Of a stretch of 62,950 nucleotides of DNA, positions 51,098 through 59,647 are shown piece after piece (within the stretch, counting starts at the first letter, position 1; each line of letters opens with the position of its first letter). The notes beneath the pieces were generated by a model. It had not been told where the DNA came from. It did not search any database and saw only the letters and a list, made by a program, of their open reading frames with translations. A program made the position numbers and the translations under genes. The stretch lies in assembly GCF_009856825.1 (NCBI RefSeq), contig NZ_WVTD01000019.1, positions 1 to 62,950 on the forward strand, in the 5' to 3' direction. Source of the stretch: Novosphingobium silvae (GTDB lineage: Bacteria; Pseudomonadota; Alphaproteobacteria; Sphingomonadales; Sphingomonadaceae).

Positions 51098-52269
51098 GAC
51101 TGCATCTCGCGCCAGTTGCGCTTGATCTTCTTTGCCAGCGACCACTTATGCACTTCGGTCGGGCCGTCGTAGATCCTGAAAGCGCGGACCTCGCGAAATA
51201 CCTGCTCGACGATGGTGTCATCGCTGACCCCACTGCCGCCCATCACCTGGACGCAGCGGTCCGCGACGCGCATCAAGGCTTCCGAAACCGCCACTTTCGC
51301 CATTGAGCTTTCGACCGTACCCAGCGACCCTCCATCAAGGATGCCCGCGCACCAGTCGATCATGAGTTCGGCCTGCCTGAGATCGATGACGTTTTCCGCA
51401 AGCATGAACCCCACGCCCTCATGGTCGATCAACACCTTGCCGAATGCCTCGCGCCGGCATGCGTAATCGGTCGCTATCTCGTGCGCCCGAATGCACGATC
51501 CCAGCCACCGCATGCAGTGCGATAATCTCGCGGGAGAAAGGCGTATCTGAGCGTACTTGAAGCCTTCGCCCGCATGGCCCAGCATTTGACTCGCGGGGAT
51601 GCGAAGTGTGTCGATGGCAATTTCGGCGTGGCCGCCCGGCATCGAAGTGTCGATCGTGTTCGGCACCCGATCGATGCGGATCGCAGGGTCCGGCAGATCA
51701 ACCAGGAACATGCATGCGCCATCGGAAGAGTTTGCCATGACTATGCCGACGCTCGCTCCCTGAGCACCGGTAATGAAGCGCTTGCGTCCGTTGACGACCC
51801 AATGGTTGCCGTCGAGCTTGCACGTCGTCTTCATCATTGACGGGTCGGACCCCGCACCGCCTTCTTCCCATGGCTCGGTCATGAAGAATGCCGATCGCGC
51901 CTCGCCTGCGATCATCGGCCTCAGGAAACGCTCCTTTTGCTCTGGAGTGCCGACATGACCGATCAGGTACATGTTGCCCTCGTCAGGCGCCATCGTGTTA
52001 ACAGCGAGCGGGCCCAGAGGCGAAAGCCCAGATTTGATCAGCACGAGCGCGGTCTCGCGCTGCGAAAGATGTGTTCCATCCGTCAAAATGTGCGGGGTCA
52101 GCACCCCCGCGGCTTTTGCCTTGGCGCGCATCTCGTGCATCATGGCATCGGTCGGTGCGCCGTGATGGTCTCGCCGCGCATCTTTTTCGTATGGAATGAT
52201 CACATCGCGGACGAAAGCCTCGACTTTCGCTGCGATCTCGAGCCCTCTGGCAGTTCCAGAACCGCTCAT
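51094..52269 (-). CDS. Acyl-CoA dehydrogenase (ACAD11-like)
   Basis: The 391-residue FAD enzyme has FFMTEPWEEGGAGSDPS near residue 130, TDYACRREAFGKVL near 265 and QVMGGSGVSDDTIVEQVFREVRAFRIYDGPTEVHKWSLAKKI at the end. The common catalytic Glu near the C-terminus is not obvious (IYDGPTEVH), as in the ACAD10/11 group. Overlaps the upstream SDR and the downstream kinase-like gene by four bases each. Likely acts with the kinase on branched or hydroxylated acyl-CoA. Confidence 0.9.
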   Translation of the reverse strand: MSGSGTARGLEIAAKVEAFVRDVIIPYEKDARRDHHGAPTDAMMHEMRAKAKAAGVLTPHILTDGTHLSQRETALVLIKSGLSPLGPLAVNTMAPDEGNMYLIGHVGTPEQKERFLRPMIAGEARSAFFMTEPWEEGGAGSDPSMMKTTCKLDGNHWVVNGRKRFITGAQGASVGIVMANSSDGACMFLVDLPDPAIRIDRVPNTIDTSMPGGHAEIAIDTLRIPASQMLGHAGEGFKYAQIRLSPARLSHCMRWLGSCIRAHEIATDYACRREAFGKVLIDHEGVGFMLAENVIDLRQAELMIDWCAGILDGGSLGTVESSMAKVAVSEALMRVADRCVQVMGGSGVSDDTIVEQVFREVRAFRIYDGPTEVHKWSLAKKIKRNWREMQS

Positions 52270-53027
52270 TTCGGCGCCATTCGGATAGCTCCGTCGAGGC
52301 GGATCGTCTCGCCATTGAGCATGGGGTTGGTGACGATGCTTTCGACCAGGTGCGCATACTCGTCGGGCTGTCCCAGACGGCTGGGGAATGGCACCTGCTT
52401 ACCCAGAGAATCCAGCGCCTCTTGCGGCAGGGCGGCGAGCAACGGCGTCCAGAATATACCCGGAGCGATGGTCATCACGCGGATACCATAGCGCGCAAGT
52501 TCGCGCGCGACCGGCAGGGTCATGCCGACGATGCCGCCTTTTGATGCGGCATACGCCGCCTGCGCAATCTGGCCGTCGAACGCCGCGACGCTCGCAGTAT
52601 TGATGATGACGCCGCGCTCTTCGCCGACAGGCTCGGCCAGATGAAGTCGTTCGGCAAACTTCGAAAGGACGTTGAAGGAGCCGATCAGGTTGACTGATAC
52701 GGTGCGGGTAAAATCCGCGAGCGGTAACGCTTTGCCCGCGCGATCAATCACTTTGGCCGGCGTGCCAATGCCTGCACAGTTGACCAAGACCCTTGCCGTG
52801 CCGTGGTTTTCTTCGGCGCCCTGCACAGCTGCGCGCACCTGTTCTTCATCCGCCACGTTGACGCGCGAGAAGGCTCCGCCGATCGCCTCGGCGTGCGCCT
52901 TGCCCAGTTCCTCGTTCAGGTCGAAGATGGTAACTTTCGCGCCGGCACGCGCCAACCGCGCCGCTGTTGCCCCCCCAAGACCCGAAGCACCGCCGGTGAC
53001 GATCGCGGCTACGCCTGCTAAATCCAT
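52266..53027 (-). CDS. HSD10-like short-chain dehydrogenase (3-hydroxyacyl-CoA dehydrogenase type II)
   Basis: The 253-residue SDR has TGGASGLG (residues 11-18), NCAG near 89 and the catalytic YAASKGG near 158. The pattern GERGVIINTASVAAFDGQIAQAAYAASK and RVMTIAPGIFWTPLLAALP is that of type II 3-hydroxyacyl-CoA dehydrogenases. Known reaction: NAD+-dependent oxidation of 3-hydroxyacyl-CoA, including 2-methyl-branched substrates. It is coupled by ATGA overlap to the acyl-CoA dehydrogenase. Good evidence that this operon runs beta-oxidation. Confidence 0.92.
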   Translation of the reverse strand: MDLAGVAAIVTGGASGLGGATAARLARAGAKVTIFDLNEELGKAHAEAIGGAFSRVNVADEEQVRAAVQGAEENHGTARVLVNCAGIGTPAKVIDRAGKALPLADFTRTVSVNLIGSFNVLSKFAERLHLAEPVGEERGVIINTASVAAFDGQIAQAAYAASKGGIVGMTLPVARELARYGIRVMTIAPGIFWTPLLAALPQEALDSLGKQVPFPSRLGQPDEYAHLVESIVTNPMLNGETIRLDGAIRMAPK

Positions 53028-53056
53028 GTTTCAAAATCCTTGATGTAATGGAACGA

Positions 53057-53830
53057 TCAGAGCGTCTGCCCGTCGTCGATTGTGAAAAGGCCGCCGGTCA
53101 CAGGCGCGCTCGCATCCGAGCAAAGGTACAGGAGGATCGGGTCCAGAGCGTCGATCCCCATGAGGCGCTGGCGCGCAAATCCCTTGAGGAGCTTTTGTCC
53201 CTTCTCGATGTCCCAGAGCCCGCTCGTCATTTCGGTGGCCATGTAGCCGGGCGCGATCGTGTTGACGTTGATGCCCTTACCCGCCCAGTCCTTCGCTAGC
53301 AGGCGCCCCATCTGCGCGACGGCGGCCTTCGATGCCCCGTATGAGACGATGCCGGGGAAAGTGTGGTTGCCGGTGATCGAACCGATGAGCACGACCCTGC
53401 CGCGCCCTGCCTCGGCAGGCGCCCCGGCTACCATCCGCCGCGCGCCCTCGCGGGCGCTCAGAAACGCACCGCGCAGATTGATCGCCATCGTGGCGTCGAA
53501 ATCCTCTACCGCAAGCCCGAGAGCGCTCCCGGCGGGGCTTATTCCGGCATTGACCACGACCGTATCGACCAGGCCGAACGCCGCTTCGGCAGCATCGAAC
53601 GCTGCGACAGTCGATGCCTCGTCGGCAACATCCATGACGACGCCAAGAGCCTCGCCGCCATCGCTGCGAATCTCGGCGCAGAGTTCGTCAAGCAGCGAGG
53701 CCCGCCGCGCCGTCGCCACCACCCTGGCGCCCGACGATGCCAGCAGACGCGCAAACCGGCGTCCGATGCCGGATGATGCCCCCGTAACAAGAGCCGTGCG
53801 GCCGGTGAGATCGAAAGAAAATCCCGGCAT
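53057..53830 (-). CDS. Short-chain dehydrogenase/reductase
   Basis: This is a classical SDR with TGASSGIG, NAG and the catalytic pair in YGASKAA. The ATG at 53830 gives 257 residues starting MPGFSFDLTGRTALVTGASS, the usual distance to the cofactor loop. A TTG at 53860 would add ten residues. Second of three SDRs in the leftward operon, 29 bp before the HSD10-like gene. Probable NAD(P)-dependent oxidation of a hydroxyl group on the substrate or an intermediate; the substrate is unknown. Confidence 0.88.
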   Translation of the reverse strand: MPGFSFDLTGRTALVTGASSGIGRRFARLLASSGARVVATARRASLLDELCAEIRSDGGEALGVVMDVADEASTVAAFDAAEAAFGLVDTVVVNAGISPAGSALGLAVEDFDATMAINLRGAFLSAREGARRMVAGAPAEAGRGRVVLIGSITGNHTFPGIVSYGASKAAVAQMGRLLAKDWAGKGINVNTIAPGYMATEMTSGLWDIEKGQKLLKGFARQRLMGIDALDPILLYLCSDASAPVTGGLFTIDDGQTL

Positions 53831-53970
53831 CACCGGGCGACCATTCGCAATTGCATCCAAGCCTCCATGTGTGTTCTGAAACTCGTGCCTTGGCGTATCG
53901 GCCAGTCAACGACCGCACCCCATCCCTTTGGCGGGGGCCGGCTACGACCTGCGCGATCAACGACAATCCA

Positions 53971-54729
53971 TCACTGGATGACGAGGCCGCCATCGACCGC
54001 GAGAACGGTCCCAGTGATGAAGCTCGCGTCGTCGCTGGCGAGAAATGCGATTGCGCGCGCGACTTCCTCGTTCCGGCCGTAGCGCTGCATCGGATTCAAC
54101 CGAGCGAAATACGCTTTCGCAGCTTCGATGTCCGCTCCGGGAATGGCCTGCCGTTCTATCGAACGCATCATTTCGTTATCGATCGGCGCGGGCGCCACCG
54201 CGTTGACCCGTATGCCAGCCGCAGCCAGTTCGATGGCCGCCACTTTGACCAGCCCCGCGATCGCGTGCTTGCTAGCCGTGTAGGCTGCAAGGCCAGCGAC
54301 ACCAATCGTGCTGGCCACCGATCCGGTAGCCACGATCGCTCCGCCATCCGTCATGGCCAGTGCCGCATGCTTGATGCAATTGAAGGTGCCGGTGATGTTC
54401 GTCAGCTGCACGTTCGTGAACTCGTCCGAGGTCAGCTCCACCAGGGACTTGACCGCGCCTTCCGCGCCAGCGTTAGCGACCAGTACATCGAGACGTCCGA
54501 AAGTCTCGACAGCGGCGGAGACCACCGCCCTGGTGTCTTCCTCGCTTCCCACGTCTGCCTGCATGCACAGAAGCGATTCGCCTCCGCCAAGACGAGCTGC
54601 CGCCGCTTCCAGCCTCTCCTGATTCCGACCCGTCAGAACAACGCTGACGCCTTGGTCAAGAAGGATTTGAGCCACCGCGCCGCCGATGCCGCCGGTACCG
54701 CCCGTCACGATCGCAACCTTGCCTTTCAT
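53971..54729 (-). CDS. Short-chain dehydrogenase/reductase, first gene of the leftward operon
   Basis: This is a 252-residue classical SDR: TGGTGGIG, NAG and YTASKHA, with FITGTVLAVDGG near the end. It is the first gene after the divergent promoter shared with the TetR gene at 54837. A 140-bp gap separates it from the next SDR. Likely substrate is an alcohol or ketone intermediate; a FabG-like 3-oxoacyl role is also possible. Confidence 0.9.
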   Translation of the reverse strand: MKGKVAIVTGGTGGIGGAVAQILLDQGVSVVLTGRNQERLEAAAARLGGGESLLCMQADVGSEEDTRAVVSAAVETFGRLDVLVANAGAEGAVKSLVELTSDEFTNVQLTNITGTFNCIKHAALAMTDGGAIVATGSVASTIGVAGLAAYTASKHAIAGLVKVAAIELAAAGIRVNAVAPAPIDNEMMRSIERQAIPGADIEAAKAYFARLNPMQRYGRNEEVARAIAFLASDDASFITGTVLAVDGGLVIQ

Positions 54730-54836
54730 AGGCTTCTCTCTCCATTTTCTTGTTTGACTCGAAACATGACACTGATATCACGTTCGCAAGCAAGTGCAAC
54801 CGCACGCAGCATGATTCGACGAGGGGACCTGGACCG
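54730..54836. promoter_or_regulatory. Divergent promoter region with a TetR operator candidate
   Basis: This 107-bp spacer between two long divergent operons contains an imperfect dyad, CGAAACATG (54760-54768) and CACGTTCG (54779-54786), around TGATATCA. This is the likely binding site of the TetR protein encoded at 54837. GAGGGGA (54821-54827) is that gene's ribosome site. Confidence 0.5.
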
Positions 54837-55520
54837 ATGAGCGATACCGATCGCCCCACAAAACCGCTGGCGCCCACGCGCCGTGGCGCTTTGACGAGAA
54901 CGAAACTTATCGATGCAGGGCGCAAAGCGTTCTCTGCATACGGGTATGATGCCGCGAGGATCGCCGACGTTGTCCGGCTCGCTGGCGTCAGCCACGGCAA
55001 CTTCTACCGGCACTTCACGGACAAGGACGATCTGCTGCATGCCGTTCTCGACGAGCTGCACATGGGCCTGCGGCATCCGGTCCGCCGTCAGCAGCCCTCG
55101 GCCGAAGGCGGAATGCTCGGCGAGATGATCGACTACAACTCGAGCTTCTTTCACACGTATGCCGAACACCGCGACATGCTTCGCGTCGCCCGCGAGGCCG
55201 CCGCGAAGCCCGGGCCAAGTCGGTTCCTCGATACCTGGCTGGAAATGCGTGTACCGTTCATCGAGCGCAACCGCCGCTGGATGGAAAAGCTCCAGGCCAA
55301 GGGTGTGATCGACCCTGCAATGGATGTGGCGCTGATGGCGGAATCGCTGGGCTCAATGATCGAGCAGCTGGCCTACGTTCATATAGGCCTGCCAAAGCAG
55401 CGCCCCACGGCCGAACGGCTGGACGAACTGGGACGGACCTGCGGCGTGATCTGGTTCCGCAGCATATTCGGCGGAGCGACGGTCGAACCCGACATAGCGG
55501 CCGGAGGGGTAGAACAATGA
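54837..55520 (+). CDS. TetR-family regulator (2)
   Basis: This is a 227-residue protein with a TetR helix-turn-helix, RIADVVRLAGVSHGNFYRHFTDKDDLLHAVL (about residues 43-73). It is first in the rightward P450 operon and divergent from the SDR operon, so it is placed to control both. ATG 54837 follows GAGGGGA; the frame is open to 54750. Its stop overlaps the P450 start (ATGA). Known family behaviour: repressor released by a small ligand, often a pathway CoA-ester or substrate. Confidence 0.9.
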   Translation: MSDTDRPTKPLAPTRRGALTRTKLIDAGRKAFSAYGYDAARIADVVRLAGVSHGNFYRHFTDKDDLLHAVLDELHMGLRHPVRRQQPSAEGGMLGEMIDYNSSFFHTYAEHRDMLRVAREAAAKPGPSRFLDTWLEMRVPFIERNRRWMEKLQAKGVIDPAMDVALMAESLGSMIEQLAYVHIGLPKQRPTAERLDELGRTCGVIWFRSIFGGATVEPDIAAGGVEQ

Positions 55521-56710
55521 CCAATGCCCTCACCGATATACGCAGCGTCGATCTCCTCGACCTCGATCACTACACCTCCAAAGCCGATCACGCTCTTTTT
55601 CGCCGGTTGCGAAACGACGATCCGGTCCACTTCAACGAAGGTCCCGACGGCATCGGTTTCTACGCGCTGACACGGTACGATCATGTCTCCGCGATCGGCA
55701 GAGATCACCTTCGCTTCATCAACGGTAAAGGCACTCAGATCCGCGACAAGAGGGCAGAAGGTCATGGAGCGCCAAGCGTGCACAACGCCGACCAGCCCCT
55801 CCATGCACGCTTGCGCGCGCCCGGTGTCGGCGCATTCCGACGCTCTCTCCTCGAACGGCGAGAAGGGCGCATTCGCGAGATCGTGCGCGACCTCATCGAC
55901 GCCACGCCCAAAGACGAGCCCTTCGACTTTGTCGAGAAAATTGCTGTCACCATTCCAATGATCGTATTCGCCGAAGTCCTGGGCGTACCGCAAAGCCGTC
56001 AGGTGGATCTAGTTAACTGGGCCAACACGATGAGCGACGTGTCGGCGCCCGACGTGATCCAGGCCGATGCACGGCACCATCTTTTCGACTACTTCCGCGA
56101 GCTTGCGGCGGAAAAACGCGCCCACCCCGGCGACGACATCGCCAGCGCTCTGGTAAATGCGGATCTCGGCGCGGAACCTCTCACGAAGGAAGAACTCGAC
56201 GCCTATTTCATGGTCTTGACCGTGGCAGGGAACGAGACGACCCGTTTTCTGCTGACCGGAGGCCTTGAGGCCCTCCTCACCAGCCCCGGCCAGCTCGACC
56301 AGCTCAGAAGCGATCCCGGCCTCATACCCTCAGCGATCGAGGAAATGGCGCGATGGGTTTCCCCTGTACTGCAGATGCGGCGGACCGCGACGGAAGACGT
56401 GGACCTTTTCGGAACCCCTATCAAGGCGGGGGACAAGGTCGTCCTCTACTTTGCATCAGCCAACCGTGACGAACGCGTGTTTGAAGACGCGGGACAATTC
56501 ATGGTCGATCGCAAAGGCAATCGCCACCTTGGCTTCGGCGTAGGCGCGCATTTCTGCATGGGAGCGCACCTTGCGCGGCTCGAGGCAAAGATTTTCCTCG
56601 AGGAATTCATTCGTGACATTCGTGACGTACACGTAGTTTCGCCATCCACGCGGGCCCGTTCGAATTGGTTCACCGGCTATGACAACCTGATGCTGCGGTG
56701 GTCGCGATGA
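55517..56710 (+). CDS. Cytochrome P450 (2)
   Basis: This is a 397-residue P450 with the I-helix motif TVAGNETTR near residue 237, the K-helix EEMARW, and the haem loop LGFGVGAHFCMGAHLAR with Cys near 346. AGNETT (Asn for the more common Asp/Glu neighbour) and RMRRTA-type sequence around residue 295 recall actinobacterial and sphingomonad steroid or fatty-acid P450s (CYP125/142/124-like), from memory. It is clearly different from the other P450 at 32849. Soluble class I enzyme; partner ferredoxin at 48530. Substrate unknown. Confidence 0.92.
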   Translation: MTNALTDIRSVDLLDLDHYTSKADHALFRRLRNDDPVHFNEGPDGIGFYALTRYDHVSAIGRDHLRFINGKGTQIRDKRAEGHGAPSVHNADQPLHARLRAPGVGAFRRSLLERREGRIREIVRDLIDATPKDEPFDFVEKIAVTIPMIVFAEVLGVPQSRQVDLVNWANTMSDVSAPDVIQADARHHLFDYFRELAAEKRAHPGDDIASALVNADLGAEPLTKEELDAYFMVLTVAGNETTRFLLTGGLEALLTSPGQLDQLRSDPGLIPSAIEEMARWVSPVLQMRRTATEDVDLFGTPIKAGDKVVLYFASANRDERVFEDAGQFMVDRKGNRHLGFGVGAHFCMGAHLARLEAKIFLEEFIRDIRDVHVVSPSTRARSNWFTGYDNLMLRWSR

Positions 56711-57510
56711 ACCCCGCCCGGAACATCGGCCGAATACTAGTGACCGGAGCGGCCAGTGGTATCGGCGCACAATTGTGCCGCCGGCTTCGCGAACAGGGCA
56801 ATGAAGTCATCGCGCTCGACCTGAAACCCTTGGCGGGCGGCATCGCTTGTGATCTCTCCGATCCGGCTTCGATCAGGCGGGCTGTCAAGGATATCGGCGG
56901 CGAACTTGGCGGGATCGCGCATGTCGCTGGCCTGCCGGGGACTTTTAGCCCGATGAAAGTTGCTGCGGTCAATACCGTCGCCCTCCGCCAATTGACCTCG
57001 CAACTTGTGGATCGGATGAATCCCGGCGGCTCTATCGTCGTCGTCTCAAGCATCACTGCGCATCGTTGTCCGTGGACGGTTGCGGAGATTCGAGCGGTTC
57101 TCGCCCAGGACGACAACGCCATTCTGGCCCGTCTCGGAGCCCTCTCGGGGCCAGACGCCTATGCGGCCTCAAAGTGCCTGGCTAACAACTGGGCCGCATC
57201 ATTGTCGGAGGAGCTGCTTTCGCGTGGTGTCCGCGTGAATGTCGTCAGCCCCGGGCCCGTCGAGACGCCGATACTGAGAGATTTTGAGCAATCGATGGGA
57301 GCCGCCAGGCTGCGAGCCGCTGCAGATATCGTCGGTCGCCACGGACGCCCAGATGAAATCGCCGCGCTGATCGCCTTCCTGCTGTCGTCCGACGCTGCAT
57401 GGGTGAACGGGGTCAACATAGCGTGCGACGGCGGTTTTTCAAATGCGCGCACGATCGAAGCACAGCGCGAAGTGCCTAAGTCATTCGGGGAGCATATCTC
57501 GTGCAATTGA
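56707..57510 (+). CDS. Short-chain dehydrogenase in the P450 operon
   Basis: The 267-residue SDR has TGAASGIG (near residue 13) and YAASKCL (near 155), but the usual NAG is replaced by VAGLPG. This is like the hydroxysteroid-dehydrogenase-type SDRs that have a shortened central part (DLSDPASIRRAVKDIGGELGG). Start ATG 56707 overlaps the P450 stop (ATGA). Directly downstream of the P450, so it may oxidise the hydroxyl group the P450 introduces. Confidence 0.88.
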   Translation: MNPARNIGRILVTGAASGIGAQLCRRLREQGNEVIALDLKPLAGGIACDLSDPASIRRAVKDIGGELGGIAHVAGLPGTFSPMKVAAVNTVALRQLTSQLVDRMNPGGSIVVVSSITAHRCPWTVAEIRAVLAQDDNAILARLGALSGPDAYAASKCLANNWAASLSEELLSRGVRVNVVSPGPVETPILRDFEQSMGAARLRAAADIVGRHGRPDEIAALIAFLLSSDAAWVNGVNIACDGGFSNARTIEAQREVPKSFGEHISCN

Positions 57511-58091
57511 TCCTTGTCCGGCACGGATTGCCGGAAAACGCCCATACCCGTGACACCACCAACCCCCCGCTTTCGAACCAGGGCCGGCTGCAAGCTAAAG
57601 AAACCTGCGAGCGGCTATCCCGTGAGCCGATCGACGCGATCTACTCCAGTACCTTGCATCGGGCTGTACAGAGCGGTGAACCGCTCGCAAACCGGCTCGG
57701 TCTTTCGATCGTGCAACAGGCCGATATTGGTGAAGTCGACAATGGAGAGGACCTCTACATCTCCCCCGAAGCGATAAAGGCTGCCGGTGACTGGGAAACG
57801 TTTCTGCGTGATCCGATCCGATACTATGGTCACGACGAGCGTGAATTCACAGCCAGGGTCATAGGCGGCTTCGAGAAGATCATGCGGGCCGATGCGGGAA
57901 GGCGGATCGCCGTCTTCACTCACGGTTTTCCGATCAACATCCTTCTCTCGCACGCCCTAGGGATCAGCGGCATCGCCAACTTCGTGCCGCGAAATGGTAG
58001 CATTACAAGGCTGGCCGGAAAGAGCCTGAGCTCGCTCGCCGTACTCAGCATCAACGAGACCAGCCATTTCAGTCCGGAGGCTGCGCGATGA
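57501..58091 (+). CDS. Histidine phosphatase family protein
   Basis: This is a 196-residue protein with the phosphoglycerate-mutase-like catalytic motif LVRHGLPE at the N-terminus, YSSTLHRAVQSGEPLA, and the second His in VFTHGFPINIL near residue 138. Known family: phosphatases using a phosphohistidine intermediate, with very varied substrates. The GTG start has GGGGAG upstream and overlaps the SDR. Its place inside a P450 catabolic operon is unusual. It might remove phosphate from a phosphorylated substrate or an intermediate made by the kinase-like protein at 50024; this is speculation. Confidence 0.85.
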   Translation: MQLILVRHGLPENAHTRDTTNPPLSNQGRLQAKETCERLSREPIDAIYSSTLHRAVQSGEPLANRLGLSIVQQADIGEVDNGEDLYISPEAIKAAGDWETFLRDPIRYYGHDEREFTARVIGGFEKIMRADAGRRIAVFTHGFPINILLSHALGISGIANFVPRNGSITRLAGKSLSSLAVLSINETSHFSPEAAR

Positions 58092-59647
58092 GCGGTCATC
58101 CCGGCGCAATAGCTGCACTTTACCCCGAGCGGGACGCCGTGATCGCGCAGGATGGAACACGTCTGTCCTATCGCGATCTGGACCAGCGCTCGCTGGCTCT
58201 GGCGCAGCACCTTCATGCCTCCGGCCTCGCCGTCGGCGATGCCGTGGCGCTCCTTATCGGCAATCGCCTCGATTTCTTCGTCGCCGCTTGGGCGGCACAG
58301 CGGTCCGGGCTTTACTTCATTCCGATCGCGACACGCCTCACACCGCTGGAACTCGCCTACATATTCGACGATAGCGCCGCACGTGCGCTCATCCTCGACC
58401 CGATGCTTATCGGTCCGGCAGAGCAGGCCTTGGCCTTCATGGAAGGTCCGAAACCGCTGGTTCTCACGCTGGACCCTGTGCCCGGTCATGAAGCGGTTCC
58501 CCTCGTCGTTGATCCTGCGCAGCCCTTGCCCGAGGCAATCGAAGGCGGCGACATGCTCTATACCTCCGGAACGACCGGGAGGCCGAAAGCAGTGCGTCGA
58601 TCGCTCGATTTCGGACCGCTCGGATCCGACCTCCGCCGCGCGGCACGGGCCGCGGAACTGTTCGGAATGGACGCCGACAGCATCTTCCTGTCGCCGGCCC
58701 CCTTGTATCATGCTGCCCCGCTCCGCTTTGCCATGGGGCAGCATCGCAGTGGCGGCTCGGTCGTGATGATGTTCAAGTTTGGTGCGGAGCAAGCACTCGA
58801 ACTGATCGAACGCGAAAAGGTCACTCACAGCCAGTGGGTGCCGACTATGTTCGCGCGGCTTCTCGATCTCCCGTCCGAAATCAGGTCGCGCTACGATCTG
58901 TCGACACATCGCATCGCTATCCATGCTGGGGCGCCCTGCCCGCCCGATGTCAAGCGCGCCATGATCGCATGGTGGGGTCCCATCCTTCACGAGTATTACT
59001 CCGGTACCGAGGGGGTCGGCTTTACGCATACCAGCAGCGCAGACTGGTTGGCCCGCCCGGGCACAGTCGGCAGGGCATATGGCTGCAAGATCCATATCGT
59101 GGACGACGATGGCACTGAACTGGCCGCGGGTCAGACCGGCAACGTCTACTTCGAGGGGCGGTCCGGCCTCGTTTACCACAACGCTCCGGAAAAGACGCGC
59201 GAGGCGCACCACGCGGCCGGCTGGGCGACGTTTGGCGACATCGGCCATGTCGACGACGACGGCTTCCTCTTCCTGTCTGATCGCCGTTCCTTCACCATCG
59301 TGTCCGGCGGCGTCAACATCTATCCGGCCGAGATCGAGGCGGCACTTGCCACCCACCCCGCGATCTACGATGCAACCGCATTCGGAGTACCGGACCCCGA
59401 CCTTGGAGAGACCGTGCAGGCGGTTGTCCAACTTCGCGATGGCCTTGGGAGTGCCGAACTGGCCCAGGACATACTCGCTTTTCTGCGGGAGCGCCTTGCG
59501 CCCTTCAAATTGCCGAAATTCCTGGGCTTCCGCGAAGAACTGCCACGCACGGAAACCGGTAAGCTCATGAAGCACAAGATCCGCGACGAGTACATCGAGG
59601 AATCAGGCAGAGGCTTCAACTTGCGTGAACTGGGGCCCCGGCCATGA
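58088..59647 (+). CDS. Acyl-CoA ligase, AMP-forming (2)
   Basis: This is a 519-residue ANL enzyme with P-loop LYTSGTTGRPKAVRRS near residue 157, HEYYSGTEGVGFTH near 300, FLSDRRSFTIVSGGVNIYP near 400, and the C-terminal ELPRTETGKLMKHKIR with the catalytic Lys. ATGA overlap with both neighbours. The motif ETGKLMK and GGVNIYP recall FadD-type fatty-acid or steroid-acid ligases. It probably activates the acid produced by the aldehyde dehydrogenase encoded next. Confidence 0.92.
   Translation: MSGHPGAIAALYPERDAVIAQDGTRLSYRDLDQRSLALAQHLHASGLAVGDAVALLIGNRLDFFVAAWAAQRSGLYFIPIATRLTPLELAYIFDDSAARALILDPMLIGPAEQALAFMEGPKPLVLTLDPVPGHEAVPLVVDPAQPLPEAIEGGDMLYTSGTTGRPKAVRRSLDFGPLGSDLRRAARAAELFGMDADSIFLSPAPLYHAAPLRFAMGQHRSGGSVVMMFKFGAEQALELIEREKVTHSQWVPTMFARLLDLPSEIRSRYDLSTHRIAIHAGAPCPPDVKRAMIAWWGPILHEYYSGTEGVGFTHTSSADWLARPGTVGRAYGCKIHIVDDDGTELAAGQTGNVYFEGRSGLVYHNAPEKTREAHHAAGWATFGDIGHVDDDGFLFLSDRRSFTIVSGGVNIYPAEIEAALATHPAIYDATAFGVPDPDLGETVQAVVQLRDGLGSAELAQDILAFLRERLAPFKLPKFLGFREELPRTETGKLMKHKIRDEYIEESGRGFNLRELGPRP

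Noticed and set aside
57920..59575. 551-codon open frame on the minus strand
   Set aside because: It lies opposite the acyl-CoA ligase, which has all ANL motifs; the antisense product has no domain and a composition typical of reversed GC-rich coding DNA.
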